Notes under the pieces: model-generated
Told to the model about the DNA's origin: nothing
Database searches by the model: none
What the model saw: only the letters and a program-made list of their open reading frames with translations
Shown here: piece after piece, positions 1 through 8,916 of the stretch
Layout of the letters: each line of letters begins with the position of its first letter
Position numbering within the stretch: position 1 is the stretch's first letter
Program-made: the position numbers and the translations under genes
Origin: Cyanobacteriota bacterium
GTDB lineage: Bacteria > Cyanobacteriota > Cyanobacteriia > PCC-6307 > Cyanobiaceae
Assembly (NCBI GenBank): GCA_026389255.1
Contig: JAPLIF010000060.1
Coordinates: forward strand, 1-8,916
Length of the DNA: 8,916 nucleotides
Direction of reading: 5' to 3'

Positions 1-8
1 CTGGCTAA

Positions 9-1107
<1,099 letters not shown>

Positions 1108-1185
1108 CCTGCCGTCTGAGCGCCCCTCTGAGCCCGCCCGTTCGACCGCCCGACCCAGCCCTTCACGTCCCCATCACCGGCACCC

Positions 1186-2811
1186 ATGGAACTGACCCTC
1201 TGGACCTACGAAGGCCCGCCCCATGTGGGGGCCATGCGCATCGCCAGTTCGATGGAAGGGGTGCACTACGTGCTGCACGCCCCCCAGGGCGACACCTACG
1301 CCGATCTGCTGTTCACAATGATTGAACGGCGCAACCGCCGCCCCCCTGTCACCTACACCACCTTCCAAGCCCGGGACCTGGGGGGCGATACGGCCGAGCT
1401 GGTCAAGCGCACCATCAAGGCCACGGTGGAGCGCTTCCAGCCCGAAGCCCTGATGGTGGGAGAAAGCTGCACCGCTGAATTGATCCAGGACCAACCCGGA
1501 TCCCTGGCCCACAGCATGGACCTGGGCGGGGTGCCGGTGGTGAGCCTGGAGCTGCCCGCCTATTCCAAAAAAGAAAACTGGGGAGCGGCCGAAAGCTTCT
1601 ACCAACTGGTGCGGACCCTGTTGAAAGATCAGCTGCCCGCTCCGGGGTTCGCCAAACCCTCCCCGCAACGCTGGCGCCAGGAAGGGCGGCGACCCAGGGT
1701 CAACCTGCTCGGACCCAGCCTGCTGGGGTTCCGTTGCCGGGACGACGTGCTGGAAATCAGCAAGTTGCTGGCCAGCCATGGCATCGAGGTGAGTGTGGTG
1801 GCGCCCCTGGGGGCCCGACCCGCCGACCTGATGCGCTTGCCTGATGCGGATGCCAACGTGTGCCTCTATGCGGAGGTGGCCGGCACGGTCTGCAGCTGGC
1901 TGGAGCGCAGCTTCGGCATGGCCACGGTCAAAACGGTGCCGATCGGCATCGGCGCCACCAGGGACTTCCTCAAGGAAATCACCGAGCTGCTGGGGGTGGA
2001 GATTGGGGCAGAGGGCGAAGACGAATCCAGGCTGCCCTGGTATTCCCGTTCCGTCGATTCCACCTACCTCACCGGCAAGCGGGTCTTTATCTTTGCCGAC
2101 GCCACCCACGCCCTCGCCGCGGCCCGCATCGCCAGCCAGGAGCTGGGATTTGAGGTGGTGGGCCTGGGTACCTACAGCCGCGAACAGGCCCGCGAGGTGC
2201 GGGCCGCCGCCAAGGAGCTGGGGCTCGAAGCCTTGATCAGCGACGACTACCTGGCCGTGGAAAAGGCCATGGCCGAGGCGGCCCCCGAACTGGTGCTCGG
2301 CACCCAGATGGAGCGCCATAGCGCCAAGCGCCTGGGAGTTCCCTGCGCGGTGATCAGCTCACCCCTGCATGTGCAGGATGTGCCCGCCCGCTATTCGCCC
2401 CAGATGGGTTGGGAAGGGGCCAATGTCATCTTCGACTCCTGGGTCCATCCGCTGATGATGGGGTTGGAGGAACACCTGATCGGCATGTTCCGCCACGATT
2501 TCGAGTTTGTCGATGGCCACCGCAGCCACCTGGGGGACGGGGCGCCTGAACGCTCCCAGCCAGGCGGCTCCTCCGAGGGCGCCGCAAGCGAGCCCAGTCC
2601 AGCCCCTGGGGCGCAAGCTCCGGCCGCCGAGGCAGCCCCCTGGTCAGGGGAAACGACCTGGAGTGCGGATGGGGAGGCCGAACTGGCCAAGATTCCCTTC
2701 TTTGTGAGGGGCAAGGTGAAACGCAACACCGAAACCTTCGCCCGCGAACGGGAGGTGGCCCTGATCAGCGCTGAAACGCTCTACGACGCCAAGGCCCATT
2801 TCAGCCGCTGA
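1186..2811 (+). CDS. chlB: ChlB, dark protochlorophyllide reductase subunit B
   Basis: ChlB partners with ChlN in the nitrogenase MoFe-like core of dark protochlorophyllide reductase and contributes to the substrate site and the [4Fe-4S] cluster. Seen: 541 residues beginning [20 protein letters not shown]. Asp36 (in [12 protein letters not shown]) is at the position of the unusual aspartate ligand known in Rhodobacter BchB. Residues 1 to ~445 are the nitrogenase component-1-like domain. They include [14 protein letters not shown] and [19 protein letters not shown], whose Asp291 is a candidate for the catalytic aspartate of the family. A Pro/Ala/Ser-rich linker (about 449-485) leads to a C-terminal PCP_red-type domain (about 494-541) with [14 protein letters not shown]. 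The start follows chlN by 78 bases, so the two are probably co-transcribed. Unlike chlN, the frame is intact. The linker looks poorly conserved and is probably disordered. Confidence 0.97.
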   Translation: MELTLWTYEGPPHVGAMRIASSMEGVHYVLHAPQGDTYADLLFTMIERRNRRPPVTYTTFQARDLGGDTAELVKRTIKATVERFQPEALMVGESCTAELIQDQPGSLAHSMDLGGVPVVSLELPAYSKKENWGAAESFYQLVRTLLKDQLPAPGFAKPSPQRWRQEGRRPRVNLLGPSLLGFRCRDDVLEISKLLASHGIEVSVVAPLGARPADLMRLPDADANVCLYAEVAGTVCSWLERSFGMATVKTVPIGIGATRDFLKEITELLGVEIGAEGEDESRLPWYSRSVDSTYLTGKRVFIFADATHALAAARIASQELGFEVVGLGTYSREQAREVRAAAKELGLEALISDDYLAVEKAMAEAAPELVLGTQMERHSAKRLGVPCAVISSPLHVQDVPARYSPQMGWEGANVIFDSWVHPLMMGLEEHLIGMFRHDFEFVDGHRSHLGDGAPERSQPGGSSEGAASEPSPAPGAQAPAAEAAPWSGETTWSADGEAELAKIPFFVRGKVKRNTETFAREREVALISAETLYDAKAHFSR

Positions 2812-3909
<1,098 letters not shown>

Positions 3910-3936
3910 CGCGAAGCACTGGAGCTGAATCGTGCC

Positions 3937-3975
3937 GCCCCTGCTGATCGCCCTAAAGGGGCGCTCTGCAGGGGC
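3937..3975 (+). terminator. Strong two-part hairpin downstream of chlL
   Basis: Outer arms GCCCCTGC (3937-3944) and GCAGGGGC (3968-3975) pair over 8 bp. After a 4x4 internal loop, the inner arms CGCCC (3949-3953) and GGGCG (3959-3963) close on a five-base loop. It begins 28 bases after the chlL stop. No T-run follows, so it is not a classical intrinsic terminator. It could be a factor-dependent or processing site at the end of the chl transcript, or the first element of the prfC leader. Confidence 0.4.
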
Positions 3976-3976
3976 A

Positions 3977-4057
3977 CTTGGCTTGGCAGGCTGGGCCCAG
4001 GTGCTTGGCCTGCCAGCCTGGCCCCAAGCCCTTGGCCTGGCAGGCTGGGGCCATGAC
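3977..4057 (+). repeat. Three 27-bp tandem repeats running into the prfC start codon
   Basis: Copies begin at 3977, 4004 and 4031, exactly 27 bases apart. The first 22 bases of copies 1 and 3 match at 20 positions and those of copies 2 and 3 at 18; the shared core starts CTTGGC and contains the TGGCAGGC or TGCCAGCC variant. The third copy overlaps the prfC ATG at 4053. Copy 2 differs by G-to-C changes that make its GCCTGCCA (4008-4015) complementary to TGGCAGGC in copy 1 (3984-3991) and in copy 3 (4038-4045), so two alternative hairpins can form. Translated in the prfC frame, the repeat gives nonapeptides of the form LAWQAGPRC. Confidence 0.7.
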
Positions 4058-5726
4058 CCAGAGCCGTCCTGAACCCCCCAAGGGGACCAACGCCGCCGCC
4101 ACCGCCGAGGGCGGCGGCGAATCCCTGGCCCAGGCGGTGGCCAGGCGCCGTAATTTCGCGATCATCTCCCACCCGGACGCCGGCAAGACCACCCTCACCG
4201 AAAAGCTGCTGCTCTACGGCGGGGCGATTCAGCAGGCCGGTGCGGTCAAGGCCAAGGGCGAACAGCGCAAGGTGACCTCCGACTGGATGGAAATCGAGAA
4301 GCAGCGGGGCATCTCGATCACCTCCACCGTGCTGCAGTTCGACTACGCCGGCAGCACGATCAACCTGCTCGATACCCCCGGGCACCAGGACTTTTCCGAA
4401 GACACCTATCGCACCCTGGCCGCCGCCGATAACGCGGTGATGCTCGAGGACGCCGCCAAGGGGCTCGAACCCCAGACCCGCAAGCTGTTTGAGGTGTGCC
4501 GACTGCGCCACCTGCCGATCTTCACCTTCATCAACAAGATGGATCGGCCCGGTCGCGAACCGCTGGCCCTGATCGATGAAATTGAAAGCGAATTGGGGCT
4601 GGCCTGCTGGCCGGTTAACTGGCCCATCGGCGGCGGCGACCGCTTCCGGGGCGTGATCGACCGGCGCAGCCGCACGGTGATCCTGTTTGAGCGCGCCGAA
4701 CGGGGCCGCCAAAGTGCCGAACGCACCCTGGCGATCGGTGATCCCGAACTGGCCCAGCTGGTCGAACCGGAACTGCTGGGCCAAGCCCTGGAGGAACTGG
4801 AATTGCTCGATGGGGCCGGCGCCGAACTGGATCTGGAACTGGTCCATGCCGGCGACCTGAGTCCTGTCTTCTTTGGCTCCGCCATGACCAACTTTGGCGT
4901 GCGCCCCTTCCTGGATGCCTTCCTTGATCTGGCCCAGTCCCCCATCGCCCGCCAGTCATCCGAGGGCAATATCGATCCGTTAAGGCCGGATTTCAGCGGC
5001 TTTGTCTTCAAGCTGCAGGCCAACATGGACCCCCGCCATCGCGACCGGGTGGCCTTTGTGCGGGTCTGTTCGGGCCGTTTCGATAAGGACATGACCGTGC
5101 GTCACGCCCGCAGTGGCCGCACCCTGCGACTCTCCAGGCCCCAAAAACTCTTTGGCCAGGATCGAGAGGTGGTCGAAGATGCCTATCCAGGCGATGTGAT
5201 TGGCCTAAACAATCCTGGCATGTTCGCAATCGGCGACACCCTTTACAGCGGAGCCCGGGTCGAATACGAAGGCATTCCCTGCTTCAGTCCCGAAATTTTT
5301 GCCTGGTTACGCAATCCCAACCCCTCGGCGTTCAAAAGCTTCCGCAAGGGGGTCAACGAGCTACGGGAGGAGGGGGCTGTCCAGGTTCTTTACGACACCG
5401 ATGCTAGTAAACGGGATCCGATTCTGGCGGCCGTGGGTCAACTGCAGCTGGAGGTGGTTCTTTACCGGCTGGAGAACGAATATGGGGTCAAAGCCCGACT
5501 GGAGCCCCTGGATTTCACCGTGGCCCGCTGGGTGAGCGGCGGCTGGGCGGCCCTGGAGGCGGTGGGGAGGGTCTTCAACTGCAAAACCGTGCGCGATCCC
5601 TGGGATCGACCGGTCCTGCTGTTCCGCAACACCTGGAACCTGAACCAACTGCAGGAGGACCACCCAGAGCTGGCCTTGGCCGCGGTGGCGCCGGTGGTCA
5701 GCGGCACCGAGCCGATCGCCCTCTAA
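4053..5726 (+). CDS. prfC: Peptide chain release factor 3
   Basis: RF3 is a translational GTPase that removes RF1/RF2 from the ribosome after peptide release. Seen: 557 residues from the ATG at 4053. A low-complexity Ala/Gly-rich tail (about 1-25) precedes [20 protein letters not shown] with the P-loop at 40-47. [13 protein letters not shown] covers the G2 region, [16 protein letters not shown] begins at 107 and gives G3, and NKMD at 161-164 gives G4. The RF3-type domains then follow, with [20 protein letters not shown] and [18 protein letters not shown]. The length fits the family, slightly long at the N-terminus. A TTG at 3978 in the same frame would add 25 residues made of the tandem repeats; the ATG with GGGG just upstream is preferred. 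The gene lies 143 bases after chlL with structured DNA between them, so it is probably a separate or attenuated unit. Confidence 0.95.
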   Translation: MTQSRPEPPKGTNAAATAEGGGESLAQAVARRRNFAIISHPDAGKTTLTEKLLLYGGAIQQAGAVKAKGEQRKVTSDWMEIEKQRGISITSTVLQFDYAGSTINLLDTPGHQDFSEDTYRTLAAADNAVMLEDAAKGLEPQTRKLFEVCRLRHLPIFTFINKMDRPGREPLALIDEIESELGLACWPVNWPIGGGDRFRGVIDRRSRTVILFERAERGRQSAERTLAIGDPELAQLVEPELLGQALEELELLDGAGAELDLELVHAGDLSPVFFGSAMTNFGVRPFLDAFLDLAQSPIARQSSEGNIDPLRPDFSGFVFKLQANMDPRHRDRVAFVRVCSGRFDKDMTVRHARSGRTLRLSRPQKLFGQDREVVEDAYPGDVIGLNNPGMFAIGDTLYSGARVEYEGIPCFSPEIFAWLRNPNPSAFKSFRKGVNELREEGAVQVLYDTDASKRDPILAAVGQLQLEVVLYRLENEYGVKARLEPLDFTVARWVSGGWAALEAVGRVFNCKTVRDPWDRPVLLFRNTWNLNQLQEDHPELALAAVAPVVSGTEPIAL

Positions 5727-5754
5727 GGCGAGATCGGCCCGTGGATCCTCACGG
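5711..5754 (+). terminator. Two adjacent hairpins at the end of prfC
   Basis: The first hairpin pairs GCCGATC (5711-5717) with GATCGGC (5732-5738). GCC/GGC pairs extend it around a 2-base bulge, and the loop contains the prfC TAA. Directly after it, CCGTG (5739-5743) pairs with CACGG (5750-5754). There is no following T-tract, so the call as terminator is tentative. The position just at the stop codon and the tandem arrangement favour a role in transcript end formation. Confidence 0.4.
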
Positions 5755-5831
5755 TGTTCACCACGACGATCGATGGGGCGCGCCAGAATGGTTGCAACAT
5801 CTCTTCATGCCTGCTCGGGCCGGTTCCATCC

Positions 5832-6071
5832 ATGCCCAACCCCCTCTGGCTCGTTCGTCCCCGCAGTGATGGAGGCCGTGATTTCGCCAGCTTCTTGCCC
5901 TTCCAGAGCGATCCGGGACCCCCAATGATGGAAATCCGCGAGGGAAGCCACCTTCCCCCCCAGTTGCCCCTGCTCAAGCGCCGCCGCCGGCTGGCCATCG
6001 CCGAAGCCATGGCCTGCAGCCAATCCATGCTGCTTGAGGCGGGATACCACCGCAGTGAACCGCTTTTCTGA
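5832..6071 (+). CDS. Small DUF1651-like protein
   Basis: A 79-residue protein of unknown function. Seen: from the ATG at 5832 it starts MPNPLWLVRPRSDGG. Its second half has the pattern of the picocyanobacterial DUF1651 family as I recall it: a DPGPP segment, a Gly/Leu/Pro turn, then LPLLKRRRRLAIAEAMA, and an ending GYHRSEPLF. The Trp residues usually found in the C-terminal helix of that family are absent, so the assignment is moderate. A GTG at 5754 in the same frame would give 105 residues, but the extra 26 look unlike a conserved protein. It sits between prfC and the CPP1-like gene on the same strand, 23 bases before the latter. The basic run KRRRRL is compatible with nucleic-acid or membrane-surface contact, but this is not evidence of function. 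Confidence 0.5.
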   Translation: MPNPLWLVRPRSDGGRDFASFLPFQSDPGPPMMEIREGSHLPPQLPLLKRRRRLAIAEAMACSQSMLLEAGYHRSEPLF

Positions 6072-6094
6072 TCGCGATTGCCTACGCTCAGGCC

Positions 6095-6793
6095 ATGACC
6101 CAAGGTTCCGATCCCACCCCTGAGCCCCTCAGGCCCGCCGCGGCGCCGAGCGACCCCTACCAAAAGCTTGGCGTGGCCCACGATGCCAGCTTTGATGACG
6201 TGCAGCAGGCCCGTCGGAGTCGGCTGGATGAGGTGAGCGACGACCCGATCGAACGGGCGCGCATTGAGGCGGCTTATGACGCCGTGCTCATGGATCGGCT
6301 CAAGGAACGTCAGCAGGGCCGTCTCAGCAGTGCTGCCCGCACGGCGTCCCAGAGGGAACAAACGGCGGCGGCCGAACGGTCAGTGCTGCCCTCCCTGCGC
6401 AGCACCCCCTCCTTTCCCCTGCCCAAACTGGCCAGCCCCTCGATTTCGGTGCTGCCCAACCTGACCATGGCCCACGGCCAGGAGCGTCTCTTTCCCCTGG
6501 CCGCCCACGGGCTGCTATTGGTGCTGTTGCTGGCCCTGCCCCAGGCCTCAGGGGCCATGCTGCTGGCCCTGGGCTGCCTGGCCACCCTGTTCAATCTGCT
6601 GCGGCGCCAGGTCAAGTTCGGCCGGGCGATCGGCTGGACCCTCGTCCTGCTCCTGGTGGGCCTGCTGATCGGCAACGCCTTGCTCCAGCTGGTCCCCAAC
6701 GCCATGCTGGCCCAACTGCCCCTGGGCCCTGGGCAATTACTGGGGGCACCGGTGATCCTGGTGCTTCTGGACGGGGCCCTGCTGCTGGCCTGA
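6095..6793 (+). CDS. CPP1-like (DUF3353) J-domain-like membrane protein
   Basis: Seen: 232 residues. Residues ~18-75 (DPYQKLGVAHDASFDDVQQA onward, then DDPIERARIEAAYDAVLMDR) form a J-like domain that lacks the HPD motif needed to stimulate Hsp70. A Ser/Ala/Pro-rich stretch (~76-125) follows. Hydrophobic segments lie at ~134-148, ~151-169, ~179-200 and ~215-232. This is the layout of the cyanobacterial and plastid CPP1-like family. The Arabidopsis member CPP1 is known as a chaperone-like protein that stabilises the light-dependent enzyme POR in plastid membranes. A similar role here is inference from family membership. The protein probably sits in the thylakoid or plasma membrane with the J-like domain exposed. 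The gene lies 23 bases downstream of the DUF1651-like gene and ends 18 bases from the convergent hslO. Confidence 0.85.
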   Translation: MTQGSDPTPEPLRPAAAPSDPYQKLGVAHDASFDDVQQARRSRLDEVSDDPIERARIEAAYDAVLMDRLKERQQGRLSSAARTASQREQTAAAERSVLPSLRSTPSFPLPKLASPSISVLPNLTMAHGQERLFPLAAHGLLLVLLLALPQASGAMLLALGCLATLFNLLRRQVKFGRAIGWTLVLLLVGLLIGNALLQLVPNAMLAQLPLGPGQLLGAPVILVLLDGALLLA

Positions 6794-6811
6794 ACTGTGG
6801 CAGGCCTGGCC

Positions 6812-7726
6812 TCAGACCAAGGAGAAGCCATCGATAAGCGACTGCAGGCCAGCGGCATCCAGCCGGTAAACGGCGCTGCAGAAATGACAGGTCAGTTCGG
6901 CTTGGCCGTCCTCCTGCAGCATGGAGGTGAGTTCATCGCGGCCCAGCAATCGGAGGGCGCCGATGCTGCGGTTGTAGCTGCAGGGACAGCGGAAGCGCAC
7001 CGGGGTGATCGCCTGAAGGTCCGCGCCGGAGTTGGCATCAAGATCGGGGAAAATGTCCCTCAGGAGCTCCTCCAAGTGGTCAACATGGGTGGCTAGGCGG
7101 GCACTGAAATCCTCGATTTCGCGGCAACGTTCCTCCAGCAAGGCCACCAAGGCCGGTTCCCGCTCCGCCTTGGGCAACACCTGCACCAGGACGCCGCCGG
7201 CGCAGCGCACCCCACTGCGATCGAGCCGTTCGCCGACGAAGACCGCCGAAGGCGTCTGTTCGGAGTGCAATAGATAGGAAGCCAGATCGTCGCCAATCCC
7301 GCCACTGACCAGCTCCACCGTGCTGCTGAAGGGAACCCCTTCGCCGATATCACGGACCACATGCAGATAGCCGGTGCCGGTGGCCCGTTGGAAATCAAAT
7401 TGGGGCAGACCGTCGTCGCTGGCCAACAAATCAAGTTCCAGGCCCGGTTGTCCCACGTAGCCCCGCACCATGCCGTCGCGCCCGGCATCCACCGTCATGC
7501 CCCGCAACGGACCATCGGACTGGATACGGAGATTGACCCGGCCATGGGCCACCTTCATGGAACTGGCCAGTAGCAGGCCCGCCGTCATGGCACGCCCCAG
7601 CAGGGCCGTGGTCAGAAAGGAGAGGCCATGGCGGCGCCGGGCTTCGGCGCAGGTTTCGGTGGTGTTGACCGCCACCAGGCGGATCCCGCCCCCCGCGGCG
7701 GTGGCCCGCAGCAGTTGATCCGCCAT
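6812..7726 (-). CDS. hslO: Hsp33 family redox-regulated chaperone
   Basis: Hsp33 is a cytosolic holdase that oxidative stress activates: zinc is lost from its four cysteines and the C-terminal domain unfolds. Seen: 304 residues starting [20 protein letters not shown], with the N-terminal substrate-binding core including [23 protein letters not shown] and [10 protein letters not shown]. The zinc motif CPC...CHFC is present as Cys247, Cys249, Cys280 and Cys283. The start at 7726 is supported by homology and by overlap with the stop of the upstream ABC ATPase gene (TGATG at 7728-7724), which indicates translational coupling. The reading frame extends upstream as far as 7915, but that part is just the ATPase gene read in another frame. 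It is tail-to-tail with the CPP1-like gene with only 18 bases between them. Intact and of normal length. Confidence 0.96.
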   Translation of the reverse strand: MADQLLRATAAGGGIRLVAVNTTETCAEARRRHGLSFLTTALLGRAMTAGLLLASSMKVAHGRVNLRIQSDGPLRGMTVDAGRDGMVRGYVGQPGLELDLLASDDGLPQFDFQRATGTGYLHVVRDIGEGVPFSSTVELVSGGIGDDLASYLLHSEQTPSAVFVGERLDRSGVRCAGGVLVQVLPKAEREPALVALLEERCREIEDFSARLATHVDHLEELLRDIFPDLDANSGADLQAITPVRFRCPCSYNRSIGALRLLGRDELTSMLQEDGQAELTCHFCSAVYRLDAAGLQSLIDGFSLV

Positions 7727-8393
7727 CAGCTTGATCCGTCTGGAGCCATCGTATGAAGCGTGGCGGAGGGCAGGGGCCTGAGGCCGCCATCGACGAGCTG
7801 CCAAGCCTGGCTGAAGCGGCCGGCAAACAGCTCCGGTTCGTGGGTCACCACCAGCAGGGCCCGCTCCCGGGCCAGTTGATCCAGCAGCCCCAGCACCTCC
7901 TCCCGCACGGTCCAATCCAGGCCAGCGGTGGGTTCATCGAGCAACAACACCGCGGATTGCGCAACAGCTGCACCGCCAGGGCCAGGCGCCGTTGCTGACC
8001 GCCGCTGAGGCGTTCGGGGGCCTGCTGGAGGGAGATCCCGGCGAGGCCCACCTGGGCCAGGACCTGGTCGATGGCCTCGCCCCCCAGGCGCCGTTGACCG
8101 AGCCGCAATTCCTGACCCACGGTCAGACCCAGGAAATGGCGTTCGGGAAACTGAAACACCAGGCCACAAAGCCAGCGACGCTGGCGGGCCGCCACGGGCT
8201 CGTTGTTCCAGAGGAAACGGCCGCCATCGGCTTCGGCCAAGCCACTGATCAGCTCCAGCAGGGTGGTTTTACCACTGCCGCTGCGGCCCGCCACCAGAAC
8301 CGGCGTGCCCACGGCCAGCTTCAGGTTCGCCTGCCGCAGCAGCGCCTGGGGCACGGTGGCGGGGTGGTAGTGGACGGCCTGCAACTCAAGCAT
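7726..8393 (-). pseudogene. EcfA/CbiO-like ABC transporter ATP-binding protein, one-base frameshift
   Basis: An ABC ATPase would power an importer; the FQFPERHF Q-loop resembles EcfA/CbiO-type (energy-coupling factor) ATPases, but the substrate is unknown. Seen: from the ATG at 8393, Walker A GRSGSGKTT is at residues 36-44, the Q-loop Gln at 81 and the signature LSGGQQRR at 129-136. The frame is lost after LLRNP (around 7953-7955). In the -1 shifted frame the protein continues perfectly with [13 protein letters not shown] (Walker B and D-loop) and VVTHEP (H-loop His), ending at TGA 7728-7726. The span of 668 bases is one short of 669, so a single missing base (CCGGCGG read as CCGCGG is plausible) explains it. 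Restored, the protein would have 222 residues. No partner permease is in the window. The stop overlaps the hslO ATG. The cause is either a sequencing error or a recent mutation. Confidence 0.85.
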
Positions 8394-8456
8394 CGGCCCA
8401 GCATGCCTGGCTGACGATCGTGTTGGATAGGGAGTCTGAGTGGCTGCGGCTTGACC
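8394..8456. promoter_or_regulatory. Divergent intergenic region between the ABC ATPase and DUF3531 genes
   Basis: These 63 bases separate two divergent starts and so should contain promoters for both the ATPase-hslO pair (minus) and the DUF3531 gene (plus). I can see no convincing -35/-10 pair for either direction and no strong ribosome binding site, which is common in cyanobacteria. The call rests on gene orientation only. Confidence 0.4.
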
Positions 8457-8916
8457 ATGGAGGTTCGCTTTCGCGAAGTCAATCCGTTCAATTGCTGGAT
8501 CTGGCTGCGCTTTGCCGATGCCCCGGGCCAGGCGGAGAGAAGTTACATCGAATTCGTCTTCGACAGCTGGTTTTTTCTAGGCAAACTGGGGGCCTTCAAC
8601 GCCGAAACCCTGCAGGCCCATGAGGCGGGCGCCGATCTGAGTTGGGTGGCCTGGGAAGAGGAAGGCTCCAGCCGGGCCCTGCCGGCCTTGATGCACAACA
8701 TGGCCGTGATGGAATATTCGGAAGCCTGGGGGCGTTGCTGGCTCGACCTGGGCACCAGTGATGCCCTAGCCCTGGACGTGCTGATCAACGCCCTGGGACA
8801 GCTCAACAACGATGTGGTGGAAATCGAGGAACTGGTCATCGGCGGTATCAACGAGGACTGGCCGATCGAAGACGATCCGGACAGCCCTTTTGCGACCGAC
8901 GACGACGACGATGAAG
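8457..8916 (+). CDS. DUF3531 family protein, 3' end outside the window
   Basis: A conserved cyanobacterial and plastid-lineage protein of unknown function. Seen: from the ATG at 8457 the frame is open to the window edge (153 complete codons). It begins MEVRFREVNPFNCWIWLRFA and contains SWFFLGKLGAFNAETLQ, LMHNMAVMEYSEAWGRCW, LDLGTSDALALDVLINAL and VVEIEELVIGGINEDWP, all hallmarks of DUF3531. It ends in an acidic run (DDDDDE) encoded by a GAC repeat. Family members are about 150-160 residues, so only a few codons and the stop are probably missing. Gly, Trp and acidic residues dominate. There is no signal peptide or membrane segment, so it is likely soluble. It is divergent from the ABC ATPase gene, 63 bases away. 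Confidence 0.9.
   Translation, partial: MEVRFREVNPFNCWIWLRFADAPGQAERSYIEFVFDSWFFLGKLGAFNAETLQAHEAGADLSWVAWEEEGSSRALPALMHNMAVMEYSEAWGRCWLDLGTSDALALDVLINALGQLNNDVVEIEELVIGGINEDWPIEDDPDSPFATDDDDDE

Noticed and set aside
1174..2319. Long open frame on the minus strand opposite chlB (381 codons)
   Set aside because: It is the antisense of a strongly conserved chlB gene in GC-rich DNA; its protein is rich in Gly, His and Gln and has no recognisable motif.
5723..6361. Minus-strand open frame of 212 codons over the DUF1651-like and CPP1-like genes
   Set aside because: It overlaps the well-supported CPP1-like gene antisense, and the translation has no recognisable motif. The plus-strand reading at 5832-6071 fits a family better.
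6797..7096. Plus-strand open frame of 99 codons antisense to hslO
   Set aside because: It lies fully within the conserved hslO C-terminal coding region and has no recognisable domain.
7727..7915. N-terminal extension of Hsp33 by 63 residues
   Set aside because: The extension is low-complexity and covers the end of the ABC ATPase gene in a different frame; Hsp33 homology begins at the ATG at 7726.
7945..7960. Programmed ribosomal frameshift in the ABC ATPase
   Set aside because: No slippery heptamer or downstream stimulatory structure is evident, and ABC ATPases of this type are not known to use one. A plain one-base indel is simpler.

Overview
This GC-rich window carries conserved cyanobacterial genes and reads as chromosomal DNA of a picocyanobacterium, most likely of the Synechococcus/Cyanobium group. 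The evidence is the chlorophyll-specific subunits ChlN, ChlB and ChlL, a J-like membrane protein of the CPP1-like (DUF3353) family, a DUF3531 protein, and a small protein that resembles DUF1651, a family I associate with marine and freshwater picocyanobacteria. No tRNA, rRNA, transposase, phage gene or CRISPR array is visible.

Layout. Positions 36-3909 (+) hold the three subunits of light-independent (dark) protochlorophyllide reductase in the order chlN-chlB-chlL. chlB and chlL look intact, with the expected ligand residues. chlN is broken: its first ~235 codons and last ~86 codons are excellent, but the central ~100 codons are replaced by ~106 bases of unrelated sequence that also shifts the frame. 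Positions 4053-5726 (+) encode peptide chain release factor 3 (prfC). Its start is preceded by three 27-bp tandem repeat copies and a strong hairpin. A short DUF1651-like gene (5832-6071, +) and a CPP1-like membrane J-domain-like protein (6095-6793, +) follow. The strand then flips. hslO (Hsp33, 7726-6812) lies tail-to-tail with the CPP1-like gene. Upstream of it is an EcfA/CbiO-like ABC ATPase (8393-7726) whose stop codon overlaps the hslO start. The ATPase frame is broken by an apparent one-base deletion just before Walker B. A DUF3531 gene diverges from 8457 and runs off the right edge.

How the genes fit together. ChlL is the ATP-dependent electron donor, and ChlN plus ChlB form the catalytic core that reduces protochlorophyllide without light. 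If the chlN lesion is real, this enzyme should be dead and chlorophyll synthesis would depend on the light-dependent enzyme POR, which is not in the window. The CPP1-like gene is a relative of a plant chaperone that stabilises POR. The ABC ATPase and hslO look translationally coupled.

Main points for a second look: the internal replacement in chlN, the 27-bp repeats and rival hairpins at the prfC start, and the frameshift in the ABC ATPase. I found no wholly new gene system. Both gene lesions could be assembly or sequencing errors, and this cannot be settled from the sequence alone.
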